A stretch of DNA of 64,000 bases from Galdieria partita (taxonomy: Eukaryota > Rhodophyta > Bangiophyceae > Galdieriales > Galdieriaceae), in NCBI GenBank assembly GCA_025991245.1, contig BQMJ01000023.1:25001-89000 (forward strand), given 5' to 3'. The notes under the pieces were generated by a model. It was not told where the DNA came from, did not search any database, and was given only the letters and a program-made list of their open reading frames with translations. The position numbers and the translations under genes were made by a program. Positions 35,162 to 47,484 of the stretch are shown here, in pieces. Each line of letters starts with the position of its first letter. Position 1 is the stretch's first letter.

Positions 35162-36875
35162 CTACCAATCCTGGATACGACTGCGAAATGAGTGCAAGCT
35201 AGGAGTCGAGCTCAATAGAGTTCCACTTTCTTCTACAGGTATCTTAATAATATAATAACAACCCAGCAACGATATACAGCTGCCCACCACTAGTGCTCCT
35301 GAAACACTTCCAAAAACAACCATCAAAGCTCCATCGAAGAGAGCACATAATAAAAATGGAACAACAATATAAACATTCAAAATGCCAAGCACAACAGCAC
35401 GATCGTACTGACTTGAAAAGACACATGCAAGACTATACGGTACCTGAAAAAAGTTTCAACTGAAGTTTTCGTCAACTGGACAAACTTTAAGATACCGTCA
35501 TAGTTATTGCCCAAGGAACACCAAGAAAAGCTATTAAACATACAGCTAACCATTTGTCGTGTATAAAGGGTGTCGATAAAAGAGACAAACTGAGAGTTCC
35601 GTTCCCGATAAACCACAAAGTTCGCAGACCTAAACTACTGACAAGGCCAGGTGCCAACGCAGATACGAATACTGAAATAATAGAATTGAAAAACAACCCT
35701 ATAGTTCCAGCTCGTACTCCCTCATCATACAAGGAGTCTTCTACCCAAATATTACTTTCCATAATATCCTTCCCAACCCAGTCGGTAATATGAATAAAGA
35801 TCATGGAATAACCAAACCACGAAAAAAATATTACCATACAAACACGTTGAATAGGACTCGGTAAATGAAACAAGAACTTGATAGCCATTGTCAATGGATT
35901 CGGAGTGTTTGACTGTTGCACGGTATGGACATTGTATTGAGGTTCCTCTTCGGCAAAATATAAACTAGTGCCTACACAAACCAGCAACATAATTATTGAA
36001 ACTAGACCAGTAACCTAAAGATAAACAAAAAATATAAGAATCTCTTCGAAAACATATAAATAGTTCACCTTCAAATTGACGCAGGTTTGATGACAACTGT
36101 CACTTTCAAGTCTCTGCACAAACCAGAAACAATCTGTCCAATCAATTGAACCAGCCAAATATCCTGTTGCTTGGCCAATTCCAAGCCAAAACGCAAACAT
36201 TGCATTGCCAAACTCTAACTGACGCTCTGTTTCAACAATGTCTGTGATTAAGGCTCTGGAAGGGCCCTAAAATTAAAAAATTGTCAGTCAACAAACCTAC
36301 TCACTCGGAAAACATACCTGAATGGCATTGTGTGCAAAACTCAAACATGTGAGACCTAGAAAGGCAATAAAGACTGATACATAGTTGGGATGCTCTGAAC
36401 CCATTTGCAAAGGAAATCTTTTAAAAGGCTTTCCTAGATCTCCAGCAAAAATCAATAGAAACATTCCAATAACTTCAAAAGCAGCTCCAATAGCTATAAA
36501 AGGTCTCCTTCGGCCCCAAGGATTCTCACATCTGTCGGATAAAACTCCTACTACTGGCTGAACAACAAGACCCCCAATGGGACCCACTAACCAGAACATA
36601 GAGAGAAACATGTCCGTCACACCCATTTCTCGAAATAGAGGAGTGGCCTTTGCAATCACAATAGACCAAGTACATTCTACCCCTGCAAAGGCCAACGTAA
36701 CCAAAATTACAGAACGGTCCGTAGTTCTCTTTCTCCTAAAACGATTCTCGAACGACGTATTTGCAGAAGTCAGAAGGTGCTCTGACTCATTGGGAATATA
36801 AACGAACTGCTTTTCTGTCTGTCTGTTGGGCTGCAAACTTTCTTGACGAAGCTTCTCATGATCACAGTGTTTCAT
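35162..36875 (-). CDS. Sucrose-transporter-like carrier (GPH/SLC45-type MFS), 4 exons
   Basis: Exons 36875-36318, 36266-36069, 36014-35496 and 35443-35162 join in exact phase to 518 residues. About 12 membrane helices are visible. The loop between helices 2 and 3 has DRCENPWGRRRPF, the RxGRR signature of GPH sucrose/proton symporters; FAGVECTWSIVIAKATP opens helix 1 as in plant SUT and animal SLC45. A disaccharide:H+ symporter is likely, though the substrate is inferred. Such carriers suit an alga able to live on external sugars in acid. Confidence 0.88.
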
Positions 36876-37210
36876 TCTTATAGAACAACTAAAGTGCTGG
36901 TAAAAAACACTCTAAGAAAGTATGAATGTCACAAATACAAAGGGTAGTTCTCCTGTAACACAAACCGAAGGGTAGTGCATCAAGCAATCATTCACAATCA
37001 ATGTGAAAAGTAGGAAGATTTGTAACAAAATATTGGTTGACAAAAGAATAATTTTGCAGTCTTCTCTTGAAATACACAATTGAAGAATTGTTTACCTATT
37101 ACAAAGATATAAGTATATTTGCTGGTGAGTGACAATCCAACAGTTTCCTGAGACCGATTTGTGATAACTTGTGAAAGGTGCCTTGACTCCGCAAGACTTT
37201 TTGCTTTTCG
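36876..37210. other. Divergent intergenic region
   Basis: 335 bp between the carrier gene and the small membrane-protein gene, which are transcribed away from each other. It presumably holds both promoters. No other feature is visible. Confidence 0.5.
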
Positions 37211-37527
37211 ATGGCCCGAACTTTGGTAGAAGAGACAGAACTCAACCGTTATTTTGAGACAAATACTTGGAAATATGATTCCTTGTCTACGGAAACAACT
37301 TTCTCGAGATATCAGGTAGGTAACGGCTTTCTTTCATGAGATATTGTTGCACTTATGCTTGGAAGAATTCCAGTACGTGGATTCTTTGCGTTGTCCTGCT
37401 TCTGTCGTTATTATTATTGTACTATGTTTGGAATTGTAACAAGAAACTACTGGAAGAAATTTATTCGAAAGATACCTCCTACCGATTGCACTTTATACAA
37501 ACAGGAAGCCAAAAAGCAAATACCTAA
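37211..37527 (+). CDS. Small single-pass membrane protein, unknown family
   Basis: Exon 1 (37211-37315, start MARTLVEETELNRYF) and exon 2 (37366-37527) are separated by a 50-bp GTAGGT…GAAG intron and join in phase to 88 residues. Exon 2 opens with a hydrophobic span (WILCVVLLLSLLLLYYVW) followed by a charged tail (NCNKKLLEEIYSKDTS). It ends 28 bp before the convergent VMA12 stop, which fits the local gene packing. A different acceptor would give another frame, so the model is tentative. Function unknown. Confidence 0.45.
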
Positions 37528-37555
37528 GAGTAATGAGTGGCTTAAGTTTCGACAG

Positions 37556-38170
37556 CTACGTCTTATTCTTTTGCCTTTCAGTTGTTCTCAGTACGGCCAG
37601 ATCTTTAGTCAACAAACCGGTAATAATGAGGACCACGTCGATGAGCATAGCACAAATAAGAGCTAGTAAGCCGCAAACGAGTGCTGTTGTTGGGTTTTTT
37701 GTTAGTTTCCAGGCAACATAGTAGCCGAAAATAAAGCCAGTTGCCATCGACGTTATTACTTGCAAGCCAAGTGTTAACTGTTCCCAGAAGGACTGGAGGG
37801 TGACAGCAGTTGAAGGTTCGTTTGGAGCAAAGTTTGGTAAGTCCTTTATGAGTTCCCTATACCGCCTTTTTTCATGTCGTTCACGAAGCACCTTAAGCCT
37901 TTCGTCTAATAAAGGAGGACGCTGGTAGTTGTCATACGGACACTTTGGTGGTGGCAGACTCCAAGAGCTGCTTGCTACCAGAAACCGGAACGGTGGAAGA
38001 ACGTCTTTGGGCAGTGAACGCGTTATTTCATACAAATCCTGATGAGATATGGTTTCTTGTTGTATAATATTCAGTAACAACTTCTGTTTTATCGAGTTTT
38101 CTTCAAGACTACGTTCAAGCACATATCTTATTTGACTACGATTACCAGGCGAAAGTTGCAATTGAACCAT
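37556..38170 (-). CDS. VMA12: V-ATPase assembly factor VMA12 / TMEM199
   Basis: A single exon of 204 residues. The N-terminal half is helical and polar; the segment PPPKCPYDNYQRPPLLDERL with KVLRERHEKRRYRELIKDL and the C-terminal membrane hairpin (TSMATGFIFGYYVAWKL, LVCGLLALICAMLIDVVL) are the VMA12 layout. This ER protein helps assemble the Vo sector of the vacuolar proton ATPase. The start ATG lies 72 bp downstream of the ABCB transporter stop, on the same strand. Confidence 0.87.
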   Translation of the reverse strand: MVQLQLSPGNRSQIRYVLERSLEENSIKQKLLLNIIQQETISHQDLYEITRSLPKDVLPPFRFLVASSSWSLPPPKCPYDNYQRPPLLDERLKVLRERHEKRRYRELIKDLPNFAPNEPSTAVTLQSFWEQLTLGLQVITSMATGFIFGYYVAWKLTKNPTTALVCGLLALICAMLIDVVLIITGLLTKDLAVLRTTERQKNKT

Positions 38171-38242
38171 TCTTGAAGCCCTTTTGCCAGAAACAAAATG
38201 CTCACAACCATATGATTCAAGTTACATGTCAAACTTTGTGTA

Positions 38243-40484
38243 CTATAAATTATTTTCATTAAGACTGTCTTTTGAAGAGATTTCTCCCTTTTCTATTTGA
38301 TACATCCACATTCTACGATAAATGCCATCGTTGTATGAAAGCAGCTCTTCATGAGTTCCTCGTTCGACACAAAATCCATCTTGTAAAACCAAAATATTAT
38401 CTGCATGAATGACTGTACTTAAACGATGAGCAATAATTATTGTCGTTCGATTCTTTGACACTTCCATTAAGGATGTCTGAATAGCTCGCTCCGTTTCGGT
38501 GTCTAGAGCTGAAGTCGCTTCATCCAGAACCAATATTGAAGGGTTCTTCAAAACAGCTCGAGCAACTGCGACTCGTTGTTTTTCGCCTCCACTTAAACGA
38601 AGACCTCTTTCACCTACAATGGTTTCATAGCCATTCGGAAGCGAACAAATAAAATCGTGAATGCTGCATCAAGTTAACAAGCACAGACTATGAACATACG
38701 CTACTTACCGTGCCACTTTGGCAGCTTCCATAACTTCTTCATCACTAGCATCCGGTCTCGAATATTGTATATTAAATTTGATTGTGTCATGAAAAAGACC
38801 AGTGTCTTGAGCTACGATTCCAATAGCTTGACGAAGAGAATCCTTGGATATTTTCAACATAACAAAGTTCTTCGTATTCAAAACGTACCTGTCTCACTTC
38901 ACTGATTAACTGATTATCAATACGAATTGAACCTGAATCAGGATCATACAAACGAAACAATAGCTTAGTAACAGTACTCTTCCCTGCTCCACTAACCCCA
39001 ACAATTGCCAGAGTTGAACCTGCCGGAAGATGAAACGAAATATTGTGAATTCCTCGAGAATTCTGCTTGTAAGAAAAGCTAACACTTTCAAAGATAACCT
39101 AATAAAATTTTCTCATAAACGAATGGCTTTCAACCAGTCCTTCAATAGCACTTACTTCTCCACCTTGACATTTCAAAGATGGCGCTCCTGACTTATCCTG
39201 AATATCAGGTTGTTCTTGTAAAAGAAGAATAAGCTTCTCTAAATCGGTCAGGGCTGAACTTATCATTCTATAAGCTGTCCCAAGAAAACTCAAAGGTTGA
39301 TACAACTGTAGAATATATGCATTCACCATGACAAATGTTCCAACAGATTCTACACCAGAGACAACACGTGAAGCTGTCAGTAACATTGCGGAACCAAGAC
39401 CCAAACAAATCCATAAGCTTTGACCACTATTCAAAAGTGACAAGGACCACTGAGACTTGCGTGATATTTCAAAATACTCCTCGACAGCATTCATATAGCG
39501 TTGAGTTTCAAAATTCTCAGCACAAAAATACTTGACAGTTTCGAAATTTCCAAAGGCTTCTACAGTCTTTTCTCGTACCATATTATCCTTTGCATTAACT
39601 TGTCTCCTAATGCTTCTTCTCCATTCACTAAGCCACACACTCCACACACCATATGCAACCACGGAAAGAGCAGTGGTGAACGCCAATAAAAGTGAGCCTA
39701 AAGATACAAATACGCTACAAACAAGAAGTAATTCTATAACGGTTGGACCCAAAGTAAACACAAAAGTCCCCAGTAAAGTACTAATGGAATTGATACCTCT
39801 GTCCAACGTGCTCACAATATCACCTGTTTTCCTGCTAAGATGAAACTCATATGAAAGCTCAAGTATATGAGAGAAGGAACGAACCGCTAAACTACGGGTA
39901 GTTACTTGCGAAACACGCTGCCAGGAACCCTGCCTCAGCTCTCCTAGCACAGTAGACAAAAGTCGAAGAAGAGCATAAGCAAGCACTGAGATATATACGT
40001 TTGGAAATTTCACAAAAGTTATAAGAAAAGAATTAGAAGGATTTGCTTCAGCTTCTTTTCCTAAAAAGTCTACCGCACTGCGAAGAGCCAACGGAGTCAA
40101 AAAGTTTGCAAATTTTGCCAGAAACACTAGCAACAGACAAAATAAGACACGACACTTCAATAGAAATCCTTCAGGCCACAAATGAGGTAATATATAGCTG
40201 GCAACTTGACTATATTTGACTTGAGACTGTGATGAATCTCTTGGAGCATTGTTGTCGAGTGGAACAACAAAGTCTTGATTGTTAACGCTCGTTACTGAAG
40301 TGGATATACCATTGGCAACACTATGATAAGGAATATTCTTCCTTTGTAAGTTTGAAAACCAACGCCAACTTAGCTTCATAGTATTCTTATGAGAGGATTT
40401 GACTGAGTTCAAAACATGCGATCGACTGCTTGGACAAATGCGAAATTGAAAAGCCATAGAATCAACTCTACACTTCGAAGCCAT
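38243..40484 (-). CDS. ABCB half transporter of the ATM/HMT (ABCB6-ABCB7) group, 4 exons
   Basis: Exons 40484-39156, 39098-38889, 38842-38709 and 38663-38243 join exactly to 697 residues. A basic leader of about 90 residues precedes a six-helix membrane domain with [14 protein letters not shown] and [17 protein letters not shown], typical of this group. The nucleotide domain is canonical: [11 protein letters not shown]-loop [31 protein letters not shown] and IIAHRLSTV. Relatives export glutathione-linked sulfur species from mitochondria or move porphyrins or phytochelatins. Mitochondrial placement is inferred from the leader. Confidence 0.92.
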
Positions 40485-41277
40485 TGAAAGGTTGGAAACT
40501 TGAAATAGTTGAAAATGAGACTTCGATACAGATAATTACTTCAAATTTTCAAAAACTCACGCTCTCTAAATATAACTCTTTGTAGTTACACTCGGAAATG
40601 TTTGTATTTTAGATAACATGAAACAAGAAACGTGCGTAAAAATTTGATCAAAACTTCTGCTGCAAATGAAATGTAAGTTTCCATTCTATAGACCAAGTTA
40701 GATAAAATGAGCGAAACTTTCGCGATTACATGATAATATAAGTTGACTCGTGTTGCATAGAAAAAGTGTTACTATTTCAATTGAATCTATAGGCTAATGG
40801 AAAGCAATCATTAAGTAACGAATGACTCTACAAGTATCATTGCTATTAATTGAGTCCCGAACAAGCGAGAGGAAAGTAGTGATCAAGAAGTGTCACCTTC
40901 AAGATATCAAAGGCACGATAGTTCATCCTAGCTTGAAAACTTGAAAGAATCCTGTTCAGAAAACAAAATTGAATATAAAAGGGTGAAACATGGAAACACA
41001 TCTGCATACTTCTCATTGGATATTCGTGAGTTTGCTAGGCTATTCCAAGTTCGTGCAATCTTACCCAAGACGATACTACTTGTCCTTTCGAGATGCGGTC
41101 AGAGCGGGTTGTTTCTAGAACGTTACTTCATCTTTACAAAACTCCCATTCTCTTTGTTACTATATAGAATTTTCTGACAGCGATTTTCAAATCTTTGTTG
41201 AGACTATTAAAATCTAAGTCTAATAAGTGGTGAACATCATAGACAGAACAATTATTTCTCACTTGAATTGGGTAATC
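40485..41277. other. Divergent intergenic region of about 790 bp
   Basis: This lies between the ABCB transporter and CPSF100 starts. A 42-codon ATG frame at 40990-41118 and a longer non-ATG frame at 40941-41177 overlap each other in different frames. Neither has a recognisable domain and I treat them as unproven. Confidence 0.45.
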
Positions 41278-43676
41278 ATGTCTTCTATTCTAAGATTTAC
41301 ACCTTTGTATGGAGTTAAGACTGAAGACTTGGCTGTATGCTATTTATTGGAAGTTGACGACTTTCGAATACTTTTGGATTGTGGTTGGAATGATCATTTT
41401 GACGAAACGCTATTAGAACCTTTGCGTAGGGTGGCACCACGAGTGGATGCAGTTCTCATCTCCCATCCTGATCTGTATCACTTAGGAGCTCTTCCATATG
41501 CTGTTGCAAAGTTAGGGCTACGTGCACCAACATACACAACTTTGCCTGTATGGAGAATGGGCCAGTTGTTCATGTATGACGCTCATCAGAGTCGAGCTAT
41601 GCAAGAGGACTTTCAAGTGTTTGACTTAGATGATGTAGATTCAGCTTTTGAAAATTTTATTCAACTTAAATATCAACAAATTGTAAACTTTTCGGAACGA
41701 GGAAAAGGAATAACTATCACACCTCATCCCGCGGGGCATATGATAGGAGGAACCATCTGGAAGATACAAACCGAGACTGAAGAAATTGTTTACGCAAATG
41801 ATTTTAACCATAAAAGAGAACGACACCTGAATCCTACTACTCTTCAGTATCTGACTAGGCCAAGCCATCTTATTATTGGAGCTTCACAAGCTCTAGTTCG
41901 TCCATCATCTTCCTCTTCAATCTCTGGCCAACAGTTTCCAAAAGGTTCACAGATATATTCTAGATCCAATCCGTTAACAGAAATTTGTGAGGAAGCATTA
42001 AAGACTTTGAGACAAGGAGGAGATGTAATTATACCTGTCGACACTGCTGGTAGAGTTTTAGAACTAGCGCTTGGTTTCGAGGAATTCTGGGCTACTGAAA
42101 AGCTTGGTTCGAGTTATGCTGTTGCTATTATCGAGCATGTATCCTTTAACACCATAGACTTTGCTAAGAGTATGATGGAATGGATGTCTGATGCTATAAT
42201 TAACAAGTTTGACACCACAAGAGAGAATCCTTTTCACTTGAAGCATATTCACCTGTGTCATAGTCGTTCAGAGTTAGGTGCTTTATCGTCACCTAAAGTT
42301 ATCTTGGCATCTTTGGCTTCGCTTGAATGCGGATTCTCCAGAGAATTAGTTGTAGAAATGGCATCAAATAAGATGAACAAGTTGATTTTAGTGGACCGTC
42401 TTGAACCAAATACATTGGCCCATTCCATTTACAGTTTATTAGAGGGAGAATCAGAAGGAAAGACAGCTCAGGTACCTCGACTTGCGTTACAGTTGAACAG
42501 ACGTGTTCCACTTCAAGGAACAGAACTTGAAGAATATTTTGCAAGAATGAAAAATTCAAATGAATCTGCTAGCCTGTTGCAAGGCTCAAAAGATTTGCGC
42601 TTCGATAATCGATTGTCGACATTGGCAGAAGATGAACAAGAGGAAGAAGATTTGAGCTCTGTAAGTGATGACGAAAAGGACAATATGCACGCCATAAATC
42701 ATTTTGGTTCCTTTTCTGGAGAAGGCAAGATTGACCAAGCTCGTTCTGAAATGATTGTCTTCTCGAATGACCGTGAACAGAAGGATGATATTTGGGATGA
42801 TTATGGTTTAGTAATTGATACAAAATGTTTCATGATTGGTGAGGATCCAGGTGAAATAGAGGGGGATAGTGAAGAGCTTAGCGAGGCTTCAATGGATGAA
42901 ACAATGAATAATCCTATGGATTTCCGTGGTTTGTTTCAGGAAGACGAACAAGTTCCAACAAAATGTATTCAAGTAAATATTACTTTGGAGGTTGCATGTC
43001 AAATTAGGTATATTGGTTGTGCTGGATTGTCAGATGGTCGTTCTTTAAGGCAGTTATTAACAGCTGTGTCTCCAAGAAGAGTTATCATTGTGCATGGAAG
43101 TCGAAAAGAAACTGCCGCAATCAAGGTAAGTTGAGAAATGCAACCCATCTTCAGTTGTTAACTTTTCCTTAGGAATTTTGTGAGCGAGGACTTACCAAAG
43201 ATATTTTCTGCCCCAGAGCAATGGAAACAATTGATATAACCACGGATACTTCTATTTTTAGATTGACTTTAAGGGATCGCCTCTTGTCAAGTTGCACTTG
43301 GAAAAAGGTTGGTGACTATGAACTGTCGTTCTTGGATGGAACTATCCGAGTAGAGAATGAAGTGTCCACAAAGGAGAAAGAAACGAACATGAATCGTACT
43401 CAAGAATATGTTTTAGAGCAGCGTCCATCTTTGGACAGTGGTCATCCAATTGTATTTGTTGGAGAAGGAAAATTATCTGACTTGAGGCCTGCTCTTAGTC
43501 GTGCAGGAATTCCTTCCGATTTTATTGGAGGTGTTCTAGTTGTAGAAGACAGAGAAACAGGGGCCTATGTTTTGGTTCGGAAGATAGCGTCGCAAATGGC
43601 ATCTTTGGAAGGTCCATTGTGTCCTGATTACTTTGAAGTCCGAAAATTATTGCTTCAGCTCTATACAATACTCTAA
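41278..43676 (+). CDS. CPSF2: Cleavage and polyadenylation specificity factor CPSF100 (CPSF2)
   Basis: Exons 41278-43125 and 43173-43676 join exactly to 783 residues. The metallo-beta-lactamase part has LLDCGWNDHF, SHPDLYHLGALPYA where active nucleases have HxHxDH, PAGHMIGGTIWKI and NDFNHKRERHLN, then the beta-CASP region and an acidic linker (residues about 470-500). As in other CPSF100 proteins the metal ligands are degenerate, so it is the non-catalytic partner of CPSF73 in pre-mRNA 3' processing. ATG at 41278 gives the family N-terminus MSSILRFTPLYG. The stop is 47 bp from that of convergent DGAT1. Confidence 0.95.
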
Positions 43677-43723
43677 TGGAGAATCCTCAAAGTTTATTAT
43701 CATTCAAGATATATTTTACAAGT

Positions 43724-45198
43724 TTATCCGCGTACACAGAACAACGAATGATGAACTTGAAAGAAGCTTCGAAAGTAGAAGAGTTCAATGAGTGGATGTC
43801 CCATAAACAAGTTCAACCATACAAGCAAATTGCCTCGACGATGGCCACTAACACTTGCTGTTTGACTCAACCGAATGAGGGGAACCTGAAAAAGTATTCC
43901 GAAGAACATAAATGGGCGTATTGTTTTGAAAGAAACAATAAATATAAACTCATGCAATATTGCGGACATAAGAAATGTGGCAGCTGTTGCCGAGGTACGA
44001 TTGACGTGATATTTGTGCATCGATTCGACAAATATATGACGCAAACACCATTCATGAACAGGAACATTCCATTTTGACCAAAAGGAGTCTAAAGTAGTGG
44101 AATTCCACCAATCACGATAAAAGCCTCTATCTCCAAAACGCCATAGTTCGGCCCAAGCATTTAACCAACAGTGAAATAACGCATAGAATCCGAGCAACCA
44201 AAAAAAAATACTTGGAATAGCCAACTTCATAAAGTCAAACATCAAAGAGCCACTATCACGCTTCAAAACAGGAAGCATCAGCTGACATAAAAGGAAAAAT
44301 TGAATGAGAAAGCAGATGGCTAGCTGCATCAAGTTCCAGAAAATATAATTGACTCTGATCTCCTTCGTCCGGGGATAACTGGTCTCATATACAAGGGTAG
44401 GGGCTGCAAGTAAGAAATAGGTGAAATCCTTCAAGTTGACGGAATAAGGAAATCCAGAATGTGAAATACTATTGTCATCTAACTTCTTTACGTTGCTGCG
44501 CTTCTTTCCCGTTGCCTGACGAAATTCTTGAAGCAACAACATGTTGGTAGCATAATAGGAATGCATTTTAAGCGAAAAGACTAATACTCCCATTGCTAAC
44601 ATGCAACCAAATATTGGAGACAATGGACGTGAATACATTTTCAAAGTAAGCACCAAATACAGACCAACTTGAGAGCACCAATAAAGTACAGCCGACAAGA
44701 GATCCCGCTTTCGCCACCACACTGCAACCTTTACAATGAAAAACGTTGTATAACAGTAGGCTGCCAAAGAAACATAAACAACAATACCAAATCGAATATC
44801 ACGGAACACTTCAGGGCATAACAAAAGGCGAATATCTGCCTGCCAGCCTTTCTCTCTGATATTTCGTACGACATTGTAACCCTACAAGTTTTGAACGACT
44901 GTTGAGGTCAACGCAATATATTTCTTACAAGAGTAAAAATGAGAAGGAAAAAAGACAAGTTATACAAGCCTTCCAAGTTGTGTGATTTTAGTTCAGGAAG
45001 TATGTTTTGGTTTTCCTCCAATGGTGCCTTCCGCACAGTTGGAGCATGGACACCTGAAGGATATATCGAAGGACGCGAAACTGTATAGACTGAATGCTCT
45101 TCATCGTTATCTAATCTGCTTTTTTTCCCTTTTTCTTCCAGTCCTCTGTCAAACCTTTTTGGGGTTTGAAGTTCCTCAGTTGAACCGCGAGAAGACAT
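43724..45198 (-). CDS. DGAT1: Diacylglycerol O-acyltransferase 1 (DGAT1, MBOAT family)
   Basis: Exons 45198-44929 and 44881-43724 give 475 residues. The variable hydrophilic N-terminus is followed by about nine helices. The MBOAT signatures are intact: FYRDWWNSTTLDSFWSKWN, HEWCLRHIFVES and the active-site His in FLMSAILHEFIF. The PYPRTKEIRVNYIFWN-like stretch (SYPRTKEIRVNYIFWN) is specific for DGAT1/ACAT enzymes. It makes triacylglycerol from diacylglycerol and acyl-CoA in the ER. The first in-frame ATG is at 45198; the frame stays open upstream without another ATG. Confidence 0.94.
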
Positions 45199-45526
45199 TC
45201 CACTAATAACCAACAACCTGTCAATGTCTTTATAGATAGAATTGGAATTTCTTTTACAAGAAGCAAACAATGGATTAAAGTTATGTCATCCTTTTCTTGT
45301 TCTCATCCTATTTCACTGTCAGATATACATAAATCTACATGATTCTAGGTATTGTCTCCCAAGAAAGCTATTCCAATCTCCTTATCAAATGAAAAAACAT
45401 TTGCCGTTTTCAAAAATGTGAATTTCCTACCCCTTTCGAACTATCTTGTAAGAAAGCATTCCAATGATAAAACACAGTAACTATATTTGTACGACAATAT
45501 AAGAGAAAAAAATTTAGGCAGACATA
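45199..45526. other. Intergenic stretch
   Basis: 328 bp upstream of the DGAT1 start, probably its promoter. No other feature was recognised. Confidence 0.5.
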
Positions 45527-45707
45527 CTAGTCATTTAGTTGGACCAATGTCTTCCAAAGCAAGCCTAATATACCTTCTTTGAATCGAAGTAACTGAAACG
45601 TTTCAGCCCATAACTTGTCCAACTAGAAACGTCAATAATTAACAAGTAAAGCAGTGACAAACGACGGAAGAGCAATGGGGAAGATTCCAAGATATTATAA
45701 CACCCAT
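45527..45707 (-). CDS. Candidate 46-residue protein in two exons
   Basis: A 31-codon stretch (45622-45527, LDKLWAETFQLLRFKEGILG…, stop TAG) follows an acceptor GTTTCTAG. A possible first exon at 45707-45663 (MGVIISWNLPHC) joins it in phase across a 40-bp intron with a weak GTTTGT donor. The last exon looks like an amphipathic helix. The family is unknown and the first exon is doubtful. Confidence 0.25.
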
Positions 45708-45820
45708 ATAAATCAAACCATAATTATTCCACGTCTCACAGCATATTAGAGCATCTGGATTTATCAAGAGGTATCATTTTGGTGTTCATAAGGAAAGAAC
45801 CAGACTCCACAATATGTCAG

Positions 45821-47435
45821 TTAATCTCTTGAAACATCGCATGATCGAAGGTCACCATTCGTTGTCTTAATCCTTGAAGTGTCTCCTGCCTGTGAATCCG
45901 CACTACTTGCACGAGGTGATACCCTTCGTGCTTCATTTTCTTTTGCGGAATGGTTTCTCATAGAAGAATTAGAATATTGCTTATTATCAATTATAGGACC
46001 CTTGAGACCAGCTGCGTTCATTGAATTCTTTGTTTGCTGCACGCCTTCGGCACGTCTCTTCTTTGCTTGAAATTCATGCGTAGACTCAAAGTGTGGCATT
46101 TGATGTGGCTCTACCAACTTTGGCTCCACAGTGAACCAAGGATGTTTCAGTGCTTCCGCTGCAGATATTCGACTAGTTCTGATGTCAACTAAAAAAGCAC
46201 TGGGAGTGAAGACCAACTTACCGCTTGGGATTCAAGTTCAACAACTTCTGCAACAAGTCTCTGCACACACTTGAAAGATGACCAAATATAAGTTGAAATC
46301 TTGCTGGATATTTCTTTGCGCTGAACATTTCCGCCTTCGGAAGCGAAGTCCATTCTGGCCAAACGTCTTCGGTAGGAGTTCCAAGAACTCGAAAAATCAT
46401 GTCAAGCTGCTCAATTTCATCTCTACCCGCAAAAGGCTGCAATCACTAATGAATAAATATATCAAACCTTTATGAAAATTTTACTCACTGGCTTCCTCAT
46501 TAATATCTCTGCCATAAGGCAACCCACCGACCACATATCAATAGGCCACGAATAGTCTGTTGTACCTAACAAGAGCTCCGGAGCACGATACCACAAAGTA
46601 ACTACTCTATTTGTATATTTTCGACCTTCATCCCCTAAATGTCTCGCTAATCCGAAGTCTCCCAACTTCAGCAATCCCCTATTGTTTATCAGAAGGTTTG
46701 AAGCTGAAATAGATAATAGGTAAGAAAACAAACTTCGAAGAAACTTACAAACCTTTGATGTCTCGGTGAATAACTCTATTTTCATGACAATGTTTGAGGC
46801 CTTCGATTAACTGAAACAATAGGCACTTCACTTGTGGTTCAGTGAAGTGAACAGTTGGAGTATCCATCAAACCAGCGAGATCATGCTCCATGTATTCAAA
46901 AACAAGATAAATACTCGATTTTCTTTTCAACTTGCCACTGACTTGTGTACTTTTGTTTGTCTCCGTTACTATTTCTTTGAGATTCACGATGTTCTTATGA
47001 TGAGGCAAAGTTTTCAAAAGCTTAATTTCTCGAATGGCCGTTAAAGGAAACTTTCAATGAGCTTTAGCATTCAACATCTACAGACAACAGAGACACTCAA
47101 ATACTCACGCCTTCTTTCTCATTATCCATTCGAACCTTCTTCAGAGCAACCATCTCTCCCGTTGAAATTTCCTTCGCAGACCATACTTGTCCATATGTTC
47201 CCTCTCCAATTTGTTCTATTCTTTCGAAACAGGACACGTCCCGTGTAAGATACGGTCTACGTCTCTCTGACTTGAGTAAAGGTACCTCGCTCTTAGCGGC
47301 TTTCCTAACATATCCTTCACTCTTCTTTGCCAAAGGTTCCCTAGTTCCTTCTGTCTCAATAAATCTCTCGTCTTTTCCATCATTTTCTCTTTGACGCTTG
47401 TTCCTTTGTGCAGCATGTCTTTCGTCCAAGCTCAT
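45821..47435 (-). CDS. Cyclin-dependent kinase, CDK9/CDK12 (CDKC) group, PLTAIRE helix, 5 exons
   Basis: Exons 47435-47109, 47050-46753, 46703-46489, 46436-46222 and 46172-45821 join exactly to 468 residues. The kinase core has [30 protein letters not shown] (cyclin helix), [19 protein letters not shown], the T-loop [18 protein letters not shown] and [17 protein letters not shown]. The C helix and activation loop place it with transcriptional CDKs of the CDK9/12/13 type, which phosphorylate the Pol II tail. A Lys/Arg/Glu-rich N-terminal arm of 65 residues and a polar C-terminal tail flank the core. The COQ10 stop is 49 bp upstream. Confidence 0.92.
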
Positions 47436-47484
47436 AGCTTCCGTTCCAGTAACGAATCAAAATATTGGAATGGGAATCAACGCT

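Noticed and set aside
40990-41118. A 42-codon ATG frame upstream of CPSF100.
   Set aside because: A second open frame overlaps it, no family is recognised, and frames of this size are expected by chance, so it is not listed as a gene.
43676-44077. A 133-codon plus-strand frame just after CPSF100, with several Cys pairs.
   Set aside because: It lies antisense to the 3' coding part of DGAT1, which is clear by homology. It has no family features of its own.
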